Shown: piece after piece, positions 55,513 to 63,172 of the stretch | Position numbering within the stretch: position 1 is the first letter of the stretch | How the letters are laid out: every line of letters starts with the position of its first letter | From: Kitasatospora herbaricolor | Lineage (GTDB): Bacteria; Actinomycetota; Actinomycetes; Streptomycetales; Streptomycetaceae | NCBI RefSeq assembly: GCF_030813695.1 | Contig: NZ_JAUSVA010000002.1 | Span: forward strand, 4,402,001-4,466,000 | DNA length: 64,000 nt | Reading direction: 5' to 3' | Position numbers and translations under genes: made by a program | Notes under the pieces: model-generated | Told to the model about the DNA's origin: nothing | Databases searched by the model: none | The model's input: only the letters and a program-made list of their open reading frames with translations

Positions 55513-56946
55513 ATGCCGCCTGCTTCGCCATCCTCTTCTTCGGACGCGTCGGCGTCCACGGAATTCCCCGCTCCTTCGGAAGGCCTTCACACGGACGTCG
55601 CCGTGCTGGACCGTCCGGAGGCGCACGGACGCGCCGAGGCGCCGCTCGTCCTCGACACCGAGCCGCCGCGCACGCTCTCCTTCAAGGACCAGTTCGCGCT
55701 CTGGCTCAACCTGGGCGTCAGCCTGATCGGCTTCAGCACCGCCGCGACGGTGCTGGGCGCCCCGGGCTCGGAGATGTCCTTCACGGCCGCGGTGGTCGCC
55801 ATTCTGGCCGGCACCGTGATCGGCACCGCCGCGCTCGGCGTCGCCGCCCTGATCGGGGCGAAGACCGGCGCACCGGCGATGGCCAACCTGCGCGGGCTGT
55901 TCGGCACCAGGCTCAGCTACCTGCCGACCGTGCTGAACATCGCCCAGTGCGTCGGCTGGGGCGTCTTCGAGCTCACCGTGATCGCCCAGGGCGCCCAGAC
56001 GGTGGCCGGCACCGACGGCTACCGCTGGCTGTTCGTCCTGCTCGCCGGGGCGCTGACCACCGTGCTGACGATCTGGCCGCTGGGCTCGATCGCCGTCCTG
56101 CGCAAGTACGTGGCCGCCGCGGTGGCCGTGGCGATGGTGTACTTCACCGTCCAGCTGGGCCGCCAGGGCTTCCCCGACCCGGGGGCCGGCAACTGGCAGG
56201 GGTTCCTGCCCGCGACCGACGCCGTGATCGCGCTGTCGATCTCCTTCGTGCCGCTGGCCGCCGACTACACCCGGCACTCGCGGACGGCCGCGGCCTCCTT
56301 CTGGGGCACCTTCTCGGGTTACACCGTCGCCCAGGTCTGGTGCTACGTGCTGGGCCTGATCGCGCTGCTGCAGTCGGGCGGGGACACCGAGAAGATCTTC
56401 TCCTCGTTCACCGGGGTCTGGGCCGGCTGGGCCTTCCTGCTGGTGCTGGTGCTGCGCGAGACCGACCAGTCCTTCGCGAACGTGTACTCGACCGCGATGT
56501 CGGTCCACAACCTCTTCCCGCGGGTCGACCGGCGGCTGCTGACCGGCGGGATCGGCGTGCTGACCACCGTCCTCGCGCTGCAGATCAAGGAATTCACCGC
56601 CTCGTACTACAACTTCCTCGGCCTGATCGGCTCGGTCTTCGTGCCGCTGTTCGCGGTGCTGGCGGCGGACTACTTCTTCGGCGCCGGCCGGCGGGGCTGG
56701 GACCTCTCCGAGCGGGCGCCCTCGCGCTGGCTGATGCTGCTGCCGTGGGTGCTGGGCTTCGCCGTCTACCAGTTCATCGCCCCGACCGCGATCACCGGCT
56801 GGTGGGTGGACTTCTGGAAGGACGCGCAGAGCGCCCTGCACTTCACCCCGCAGGAGTGGACCTCGGCCTCGCTGTTCGGGTTCCTGGTCCCCGCGCTGGT
56901 GACCCTGGCCCTCACCCCGCTGACCCGGGCCCGCCAGGCCGACTGA
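55513..56946 (+). CDS. NCS1-family transporter, probable hydroxymethylpyrimidine/thiamine-precursor importer (CytX-like)
   Basis: A 477-residue inner-membrane protein with a ~50-residue soluble N-terminus and about twelve transmembrane helices. Seen: FKDQFALWLNLGVSLIGFST near the start, ALIGAKTGAPAMANLRGLFG, and ALSISFVPLAADYTRHSR. The last is the NCS1 (cytosine permease/purine-related) central signature. Control by a TPP riboswitch is the main evidence that it imports a thiamine precursor, such as hydroxymethylpyrimidine, rather than cytosine. CytX is the name used for such riboswitch-linked NCS1 members. Single gene closed by a 16-bp hairpin. Confidence 0.87.
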   Translation: MPPASPSSSSDASASTEFPAPSEGLHTDVAVLDRPEAHGRAEAPLVLDTEPPRTLSFKDQFALWLNLGVSLIGFSTAATVLGAPGSEMSFTAAVVAILAGTVIGTAALGVAALIGAKTGAPAMANLRGLFGTRLSYLPTVLNIAQCVGWGVFELTVIAQGAQTVAGTDGYRWLFVLLAGALTTVLTIWPLGSIAVLRKYVAAAVAVAMVYFTVQLGRQGFPDPGAGNWQGFLPATDAVIALSISFVPLAADYTRHSRTAAASFWGTFSGYTVAQVWCYVLGLIALLQSGGDTEKIFSSFTGVWAGWAFLLVLVLRETDQSFANVYSTAMSVHNLFPRVDRRLLTGGIGVLTTVLALQIKEFTASYYNFLGLIGSVFVPLFAVLAADYFFGAGRRGWDLSERAPSRWLMLLPWVLGFAVYQFIAPTAITGWWVDFWKDAQSALHFTPQEWTSASLFGFLVPALVTLALTPLTRARQAD

Positions 56947-56997
56947 CCGGACGAGCCCGGCCGGGAGAGCGGCCCGAGCGCCCGGATTGCGCCACCA

Positions 56998-57036
56998 CGG
57001 CGACGGCGGCCCCGCAGGTTGGGGCCGCCGTCGCCG
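56998..57036. terminator. Terminator after the CytX-like gene
   Basis: A perfect 16-bp stem, CGGCGACGGCGGCCCC with its complement, and a 7-nt loop. It ends 32 bases before the next start codon. Confidence 0.75.
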
Positions 57037-57068
57037 TTCCGTCATCCGGGCCGCCTATCGTTGGCGCT

Positions 57069-57893
57069 GTGACCAGCGCCGACCTGTCCCCCGCGACCGC
57101 CCGCACCGCGCAGCCCGTCCAGGTGGTGGCCCACCGCGGCTCCTCCCGCGCGCTGCCCGAGCACACCCTGGCCGCGTACCGGCGGGCCCTGGCGGAGGGC
57201 GCCGACGCCTTCGAGTGCGATGTCCGGGTGACCGCGGACGGGCAGCTGGTCTGCGTGCACGACCGCCGGATCCAGCGGACCTCGGACGGCCGCGGGGCGG
57301 TCTCCGCGATGACCCTGGCCGAGCTGGAGGCGTTCGACTTCGGCTCCTGGAAGGACGGGGCGGGGGCGGCGGACCCGGAGGCGCGGGCGGTGCTGCGGCT
57401 GGAGAGCCTGCTGGAGCTGGTGGCCGACGCCGGCCGCCGGGTCGACCTGGCGATCGAGACCAAGCACCCGGTCCGGTTCCGCGGCCGGGTGGAGTCCGAG
57501 CTGCTGAAGGCACTGGCCCGGTACGGGATCTCGGGGCCCGGCGGGAACCCGGAGAGCCGCCCGCAGGCCCGGATCATGAGCTTCTCCGCGCTGGCCCTGG
57601 GCCGGGTGCGGCGGGCCGCGCCGGAGTTCTCCCGGGTGTTCCTGTTCGACCGGATGCTGCCGCTGCGGCTGCGGCCGGGCACCTCGCTGCCGGGCGGCGC
57701 GACCATCGCCGGGCCCGGCATCGACCTGGTGCGGGCCCGCCCCGGGCTGGTGCCGGCGCTGCGCCGGGCCGGCCACCAGGTGCACGTCTGGACGGTGGAC
57801 GAGCCGGCCGACGTGGAGCTCTGCCTGGAGCTGGGCGTCTCCGCGATCATCACCAACCGCCCGGCCGAGGTGCTGGCACAGCTCGGCCGCTGA
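57069..57893 (+). CDS. Glycerophosphodiester phosphodiesterase
   Basis: A 274-residue GDPD-family TIM barrel. Seen: VVAHRGSSRALPEHTLAAY (catalytic His, Arg and Glu), GADAFECDVRVTADGQLVCV and HDRRIQRTSDG (metal-binding Glu/Asp/His), VDLAIETKHP, VHVWTVDEP and AIITNRPAEV at the C-terminus. It hydrolyses glycerophosphodiesters to glycerol-3-phosphate and an alcohol, probably in the cytoplasm because there is no signal peptide. GTG 57069 is placed where similarity begins; no strong ribosome site is visible. Independent of the transporter because of the intervening hairpin. Confidence 0.9.
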   Translation: MTSADLSPATARTAQPVQVVAHRGSSRALPEHTLAAYRRALAEGADAFECDVRVTADGQLVCVHDRRIQRTSDGRGAVSAMTLAELEAFDFGSWKDGAGAADPEARAVLRLESLLELVADAGRRVDLAIETKHPVRFRGRVESELLKALARYGISGPGGNPESRPQARIMSFSALALGRVRRAAPEFSRVFLFDRMLPLRLRPGTSLPGGATIAGPGIDLVRARPGLVPALRRAGHQVHVWTVDEPADVELCLELGVSAIITNRPAEVLAQLGR

Positions 57894-58130
57894 CCGGTCG
57901 GGCGGTGCACCGGCCCCGGGGCCCGGCGCGGCCGCTGTCCGGTTTCCGGTGGGTTCCACGGGACGGAAGCCATTCAATGTCCGGAATGTACCGAGGGTGA
58001 GCGGGGAATCACCTCGCGCTGCCGGTTTGCCGCTCGTCTTGAAATGTCCGCGCAGGATCGCCCCACGGCCGTTTCCGACCCATTCCCAAGGGGCATCCAT
58101 CCCTCGGCATACGCTGAAGGAGGTCCGGGG

Positions 58131-58763
58131 GTGGCGTTGATGGTGGCACGCGAAGTGCCGACTTCATCGACCATGGCGGTGCCGCACGGCCCGGCCAGCG
58201 TCGGGGTCGCGCGGCGTCGGCTGCGTCGGGATCTCGGCGAACGACAAATACCGGACACGGTCGTGGACGACGCGGTTCTGATTCTCTCGGAACTGCTCAG
58301 CAACGCCTGTCGGTACGCCAGACCGCTCGGCCGGCTGCTCGACCTGGGCCGCGACACCGAGGCGGAGCTGGTCGACCAGGTGCTGGTGGCGGTGCCCTCG
58401 CGGCAGCCGGCCGGTGCCCAGGCCGGCGGGTTCCCGGCCGGCGGGTTCCCGGCCAACGGGCTGCTGGGCCGCGGCGCGGGCGACGGCGAGAGCGCCGAGG
58501 AGCCCGGCGGCGTGCTGGTCCGCTGGGGCCTGCATCCGGACGGGATGCTCACCCTGGAGGTCACCGACGGCGGTGCGCCGACCCGGCCGATCCCGTCCAG
58601 TCCTTCGCTGACCTCGCGCGGCGGACGCGGACTGAGCATCGTCGGCCAGCTGGCCAGCGACTGGGGAGTGCGGGACCTCCCCGGCGAGGTGACGGTCTGG
58701 GCGGCACTGCCGGTGCGCGGCAGGCACGCCCGGCGGGGCGGGAGCGACGCGCGAAGCGCGTGA
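58131..58763 (+). CDS. Anti-sigma-type ATP-binding protein (HATPase_c, RsbW/SpoIIAB-like)
   Basis: A 210-residue protein. N-box-like ILSELLSNACRYARP (~50-65), a GHKL Asp/Gly box ILEVTDGGAPTRP-like (LTLEVTDGGAPTRP) and a G2 box RGGRGLSIVGQLASDWGV place it among the many streptomycete single-domain ATPases that phosphorylate STAS anti-anti-sigma factors. A Gly/Ala/Pro-rich insertion (~95-130) is unusual. GTG 58131 has AAGGAGG 7 bases upstream, better than the longer frame or ATG 58140. The SpoIIE phosphatase at 61516 could be a functional counterpart. Target sigma factor unknown. Confidence 0.85.
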   Translation: MALMVAREVPTSSTMAVPHGPASVGVARRRLRRDLGERQIPDTVVDDAVLILSELLSNACRYARPLGRLLDLGRDTEAELVDQVLVAVPSRQPAGAQAGGFPAGGFPANGLLGRGAGDGESAEEPGGVLVRWGLHPDGMLTLEVTDGGAPTRPIPSSPSLTSRGGRGLSIVGQLASDWGVRDLPGEVTVWAALPVRGRHARRGGSDARSA

Positions 58764-58875
58764 GGAAACCTCAGTAGGCTTCCGGGAGCACGACCGACCG
58801 GCCGGCCGGGATGGGTGACGCCATCCCCGGCGGCCGCCGGTCCCAAGAATTCACCGTTCCCGGGAGAGCCGCACC

Positions 58876-59871
58876 ATGGGCAAGAAGGCCGCCAAGAAGG
58901 CGCCGCAGCGCAGCCAGTCCGCCACCGCCACGAGCACCGCCACCGGCGGGATCCCCGTGGTCGGAGCCCGGGAGGACTGCCCCTGCGGGTCGGGCCGCCG
59001 GTACAAGGCCTGCCACGGCCGGGAGGCGTCGCACGCCGTCCAGGAGCTGGTGCACCGTCCGTTCGAGGGACTGTCGGGCGAGGCCGACTGGGTCGCGCTG
59101 CGCGAGCTGGTGCCGGCCGCCACGGTGCCGCTGACGCTGGCCGCCGGCGTGGCGGACGAGGCCACCGGTGACGTCCCGTCGGTGACCCTGGCGACCGTGC
59201 TGCCGCTGGCCTGGCCGGCCCTGCGCCGCCAGGACGGTTCGATCCTGCTCGGCCTGCAGACCCAGTCCTCCTCCGGCGACCTGAGCCGCGACCTGGCGGA
59301 CGCCCTGGAGCTGGCCCTGACCGCCGAGCCCGGCGCCCCGGTGCCCTCCCGCCGGACCGTCCCGGGCGGCCGCCGCCTGCAGGACCTGCTGGACGTGTCG
59401 GCCCCGTTCACGCCGGCCGTGCACACCGGCTTCGAGTTCTGGCTGGAGGACGCCGAGTCCGCCACCGGCGAGGTCGCCGCCTCGCTGGAGCGGGCCAACG
59501 CCTCGGCCATCCCGACCGAGAAGCTGTCGAGCGTGGACTCCGCGTACTGGTGCGGCACCCCGGACAAGAACCACCTGCGCTGGGTGATGACCGTCCCCGA
59601 GGAGCAGCTGCTGGACGCGCTGGCCCGGCTGACCGCCGCCGACCGGTCCTCGATCGGCCCGGACACCCGCCTGGTCGGCTCGTTCCGGGCGCACGGACTG
59701 ACCGTCCCGGTCTGGGACCTGCCGCTGGAGATGACGGCCGCCGACTGCGAGAAGCCGGCCGCCGAGTTCGCCGAGCGGCTCGCCGCCACGCTCGCCGACC
59801 CGACCCCGCTGACGACCGAAGAGCGGCGCGCCCGCGCCAACTTGGTGAACCGTCAGGTAACGCTGAACTGA
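58876..59871 (+). CDS. DUF5926 family protein with SEC-C zinc motif
   Basis: A 331-residue soluble protein. A Lys/Ala/Thr-rich N-terminus precedes a SEC-C-type motif, EDCPCGSGRRYKACHG, whose Cys/Cys/Cys/His set binds zinc. The remainder, including FEFWLEDAESATGEVAA and YWCGTPDKNHLRWVM, is the conserved actinobacterial DUF5926 body. SEC-C motifs mediate contacts with SecB or nucleic acids. The function of DUF5926 is unknown. Present widely in streptomycetes, so likely core. An ATG start with a GAGAG site is about 10 bases upstream. Confidence 0.86.
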   Translation: MGKKAAKKAPQRSQSATATSTATGGIPVVGAREDCPCGSGRRYKACHGREASHAVQELVHRPFEGLSGEADWVALRELVPAATVPLTLAAGVADEATGDVPSVTLATVLPLAWPALRRQDGSILLGLQTQSSSGDLSRDLADALELALTAEPGAPVPSRRTVPGGRRLQDLLDVSAPFTPAVHTGFEFWLEDAESATGEVAASLERANASAIPTEKLSSVDSAYWCGTPDKNHLRWVMTVPEEQLLDALARLTAADRSSIGPDTRLVGSFRAHGLTVPVWDLPLEMTAADCEKPAAEFAERLAATLADPTPLTTEERRARANLVNRQVTLN

Positions 59872-59963
59872 CGGCGTGTGATACGCGTCACAATCCGGCC
59901 GTCGCCCGCAATTTCCGGGCGGCGGCCGGGTCTTGGAAATTGGCGCGGCCGCCGATCCTTGTT

Positions 59964-60020
59964 ACTGTTTAAACAGTCCGGTCGCTGGTGCATCCCCCGT
60001 CGCCAGCGGCCGGATTTTTT
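59964..60020 (+). terminator. Palindrome plus hairpin and T-run; terminator or small-RNA 3' end
   Basis: ACTGTTTAAACAGT (59964-59977) is a perfect 14-bp palindrome. It is directly followed by an 11-bp stem with one mismatch (59978-59988 with 60003-60013) and then ATTTTTT. A U-run terminator is rare in this DNA and stands out. It lies 93 bases after DUF5926, so it may end that transcript or be the 3' end of a short RNA. The rest of the gap (60021-60258) is GC-rich and without genes. Confidence 0.6.
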
Positions 60021-60258
60021 CATGCCCGTCGCCGGCCCGGCCGACCGCTCCCGAAACGGCCGCGGAACGGTGGCGGAGTCGGGCGGCCGGGTCGGCGGAA
60101 AACCCGCCCGGGCGACCCCCCGAGGCGACCCGCCCGCGCACCGGCCCGGAGCCGGGAACGGCCCCGGGCGGGCGCCCGGAGCCGATTTCCCGACGGCGGC
60201 CCGGCCACCCGGACGGGCCCGGCCTGACCGGTCCCCGCCGGGCCCGGAGCGGCCGGAC

Positions 60259-60894
60259 CTAGAACCGCGGCCGGCCGGTGTCCTGCTTGGCCGTCGCCGC
60301 GACGAGCTCCTCCAGCATCGGCCCGACCTCCGGCAGCCGCACCCCGCCGCCCTCCAGCCGCTCCGGGGCAAGCACCCAGCGGACCCGGCCCCGGTCGCAC
60401 CCCGGCGGCAGCGCCAGGTACCCGCCCGGCCCGTGGTAGCGCATCGAACCCGGGACCCACGGCTGCTGCGCCAGCAGCTCGGCCAGCGCGTCGAGCGAGT
60501 ACGGGGCCACCAGCAGGGTGTACCGGCCGGGCGTGGCCAGGACGGGGCCGAGCGGCATCCGCAGCGCCTCGAAGTAGGCGAGTGCCCGCGCGGCCGCCGG
60601 AGCCGGCAGGCTGACGGCCGAGACGGCCCGGCCGGTGGCGACCAGGACCGGCGCGTCCGGGCTCTGCCGCTCCCACCACCAGCGCACCATCCGGGGGTCG
60701 GTGGTGGCCGCCAGCAGCTCGGGGTCGTGCGGGTGCGCTCCGGGCACCGGGCAGTCGGGGCTGTCGCAGGAGCAACGGCCGCCGGGTGCCCCCGCGCCCG
60801 GCACCACGGGCCAGCGGTACTCCACGGCGGCCTCCAGGGCCGCGGCCAGCCGCGCGGAGCGGCCCTCCTGCCGGTCTCGCCTGGTCTCACGCAT
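60259..60894 (-). CDS. Prim-pol-domain-like protein (chromosomal)
   Basis: A 211-residue protein. ALEYRWPVVPG-like (AAVEYRWPVVPG) at the N-terminus, a Cys-rich GGRCSCDSPDCPVPGAHPH, then WWWERQSPDAPVLVATGRAVSAV are the opening blocks of bifunctional primase/polymerase N-terminal domains. The catalytic Asp pair is not apparent: the matching strand reads VSLPAPAAARAL. Activity as a primase is therefore doubtful. Proteins like this occur once or more per streptomycete genome with no known role. ATG 60894 has AAAGGAA upstream. It is distinct in sequence from the element-borne primase at 48620. Confidence 0.75.
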   Translation of the reverse strand: MRETRRDRQEGRSARLAAALEAAVEYRWPVVPGAGAPGGRCSCDSPDCPVPGAHPHDPELLAATTDPRMVRWWWERQSPDAPVLVATGRAVSAVSLPAPAAARALAYFEALRMPLGPVLATPGRYTLLVAPYSLDALAELLAQQPWVPGSMRYHGPGGYLALPPGCDRGRVRWVLAPERLEGGGVRLPEVGPMLEELVAATAKQDTGRPRF

Positions 60895-61373
60895 GGGCGC
60901 TCGTTCCTTTCCGTGACCGCTGGGGCTTGCCGGCCCCGACGGAGCCATACGGCCGCGAGGGCCGGCCATCACCGCAGCCGCGCCGTACCGCACGCGACGT
61001 GGAACACGACATGGAACAGGACTTGAAAAGGGCCCCTGAGAGGTCGGCCCCTGGAACGAGAATCCCTCATGCGACCAGATGGACGCCGCTCAGACGCCGC
61101 TGGTTCCACCGTACGAGTGAGTGACCCGCGACCGGCCCGGGCCACGGGCCGCGCAGGCATACGATCCGGACGGCCACCGGTTCGCTCGTCGGAACAGGCG
61201 GGCCGCGAAACACCGTCCCTGCCTGTCTTGCCCGCTCTCCGGGCTTCCATGCCGACGGGCCGGTGCCCGGTGCGGGCCGGCCGGCCCGTGCCGCCCACGC
61301 CGGGACCGCTCCGGGGCCCGCTCCGGATATGCCCCGAATGGCCTGTCCAGAAGTAGGGCCGATGCTGTCGATC
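60895..61373. other. Non-coding gap
   Basis: A stretch of about 480 bases divergent between the prim-pol-like gene and the phosphatase gene. Open frames on both strands lack codon bias. It holds both promoters; the right side carries the direct repeats described separately. Confidence 0.45.
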
Positions 61374-61412
61374 AATGACGAGTAGTGCCGAGAAATGACG
61401 AGTAGTGCCGAG
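61374..61412. repeat. Tandem 20-bp direct repeat upstream of the SpoIIE phosphatase
   Basis: AATGACGAGTAGTGCCGAG occurs twice in phase with a 20-bp period (61374-61392 and 61394-61412), 104 bases before the phosphatase start codon. Two turns of helix per unit suggests binding of a regulator to one DNA face. Confidence 0.6.
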
Positions 61413-61515
61413 CGGTGGCGCCTGACGGCGATCGGCAGCGATCGACGGCGAAGCGACGGCTCGGCCGGACTTGGGGGTTTCGCATGACACGTACCACCGT
61501 GCTGGGAGAAGCGGC

Positions 61516-63039
61516 ATGACCGAGCCCCACCCGTCCGCCGCCCGCCTGCGCGCCACGGCGCCGCTCACGGCGGCCGCCGCCCCCGGCGACCTCGGCCGCG
61601 GCACCCGGCTCCCCGTGCTCGACCTCCCGCCCGCCGAACCGCCCGCCGCCCCGCCGGCCGGGGCGGCGGCGTACACCGCGGCGGTCGGCCCGGCCGGGCC
61701 CCCGGAGCCGGCCGGACAGGCCGACCCGGGTCTGCTGGCCGACGCCCTGGCCGACCTCACCGAGCTGTACGAGCACACCGCGCTGCTCGCCCGCGCCCGT
61801 GGTCCGGAGGCCGCCCTGGCCGCGCTGCTCGGCTCCGGGGCGGCCCTGCTCGGCGCCCGCCGGGGCTTCGTGGTCATCGGGTCGCCCGGCGGCGTGAGCC
61901 GCCCCGTCGGCCTCGGCCTGGACCGCTCCGGCCTCGGCGCGCTGGAGACCGTACCCGCCGAGCAGGGACCCTTCGGGGGCCTGCTGCGCCCGCACGGCCG
62001 CCCCCGCCAGGTGCTGCACCCCGACCTGGCCGGCCCGGCGACCCCCGCCCGGCTGCGCGAGGTCGCCGGGCAGCTCGGCCTCGGCGCCAGCGTCGGACTG
62101 CCGATCAGCACCGAGGAGGACGGCCCGCCGGCCGCGGCGGTCTGGTTCTACGACGGCCCCGCCGAGCCGGACGAGCGGCGGCTGCGGCTCGCCCGCGCCT
62201 ACTGCGAGGCCGCGGCGCCGCTGCTGGCCGGCCAGCTGGAGGCGGACCGGGCCCGGCGGGCCGGCGAGGCCCTGCGCCGGGGCCTGCTGCCGGACCGCCT
62301 CCCCCGGCTGCCCGGCGTCCGGCTGGCGGCCCGCTGCGTGCCCGCCGGACTCGACCGCTCCACCGGCAGCGACTGGTACGACGCCATCGCCCTGCCGGAC
62401 GGCACCCTCGGCCTGAGCGTCGGCAGCGTCTCCGGCGACGGGCCCGGCGCGGGCCCCGGCTCCGCACCCGGCGCGGCCGCCGCGATGGGCCGGGTCCGGG
62501 CCGCCCTGCGGGCCTACGCGGTGCTGGAGGGCGAGGACCCGGTCTCCGTCCTGGGGGACCTGGAGCTGCTGCTCAAGACCACCGAGCCGGCCCGCAGCGC
62601 CACCGCCGTCTACGCCTGGGTCGAACCGGACGAGCGCCGGATCACCCTGGCGGGCGCCGGGCACTGCCCGCCGGTGCTGGTCACCCGGCACGGCGCGAAC
62701 TTCGTGGAGACCTCGTTGTCCGCGCCGCTCGGCATGCTCAGCTGCTGGGAGGCGCCCGGCGTGGAGCTGGACGCCGAGCGCGGCGACCTCCTGGTGCTCT
62801 ACACCGAGGGCATGGCCCGGCGCTTCGGCCCGACCCTGCACGCGGGCCAGAGCGCGCTGCGCCGGGCGGCCGCGGACGCCCCGCGCGACGTGCGGACCGA
62901 CCCGGACCGGCTCTGCGCCCACCTGCTGGCCTGCTCGGCCCCGGCCGGCGCCGGCGACACCCCCGCCGACGCGCCGTCCGGAGCCGGTCCGGACGGCGGC
63001 ACCGACGACCTGGTGCTGCTGGCCGCCCGCTTCGAGTAG
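61516..63039 (+). CDS. GAF-like and SpoIIE/PP2C-type serine/threonine phosphatase, possibly degenerate
   Basis: A 507-residue soluble protein. A Pro/Ala-rich N-terminus (~1-75) precedes a GAF-like sensor (~80-245, e.g. RGFVVIGSPGGVSRP) and a PPM/SpoIIE domain (~250-505). Metal-site residues include the Asp of GSDWYD and the DD of TDDLVLL. The usual GDVxGHG reads GSVSGDG, with Ser for the metal Asp, and YTDG reads YTEG. It may be weakly active or dependent on other residues. The family dephosphorylates STAS anti-anti-sigma proteins. ATG 61516 has GGGAGAAG 5 bases upstream. Confidence 0.83.
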   Translation: MTEPHPSAARLRATAPLTAAAAPGDLGRGTRLPVLDLPPAEPPAAPPAGAAAYTAAVGPAGPPEPAGQADPGLLADALADLTELYEHTALLARARGPEAALAALLGSGAALLGARRGFVVIGSPGGVSRPVGLGLDRSGLGALETVPAEQGPFGGLLRPHGRPRQVLHPDLAGPATPARLREVAGQLGLGASVGLPISTEEDGPPAAAVWFYDGPAEPDERRLRLARAYCEAAAPLLAGQLEADRARRAGEALRRGLLPDRLPRLPGVRLAARCVPAGLDRSTGSDWYDAIALPDGTLGLSVGSVSGDGPGAGPGSAPGAAAAMGRVRAALRAYAVLEGEDPVSVLGDLELLLKTTEPARSATAVYAWVEPDERRITLAGAGHCPPVLVTRHGANFVETSLSAPLGMLSCWEAPGVELDAERGDLLVLYTEGMARRFGPTLHAGQSALRRAAADAPRDVRTDPDRLCAHLLACSAPAGAGDTPADAPSGAGPDGGTDDLVLLAARFE

Positions 63040-63172
63040 CCGCCGGGCCGGCCCGGCCGCGGCCCCCGAACGGGTGAACGGTCGGCCGTCCGTACCATGG
63101 GACGGACGGCCGCCCACGGGTGTCGCGATCCGACGCGTCCGGGGCGGCGAGACTCGCAAGGAGGCGACGTAC

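Noticed and set aside
60259..60894. Second integrated element carrying a primase
   Set aside because: No integrase, repeats or transfer genes surround this prim-pol-like gene, and its catalytic Asp residues seem lost. It looks like a resident chromosomal gene.
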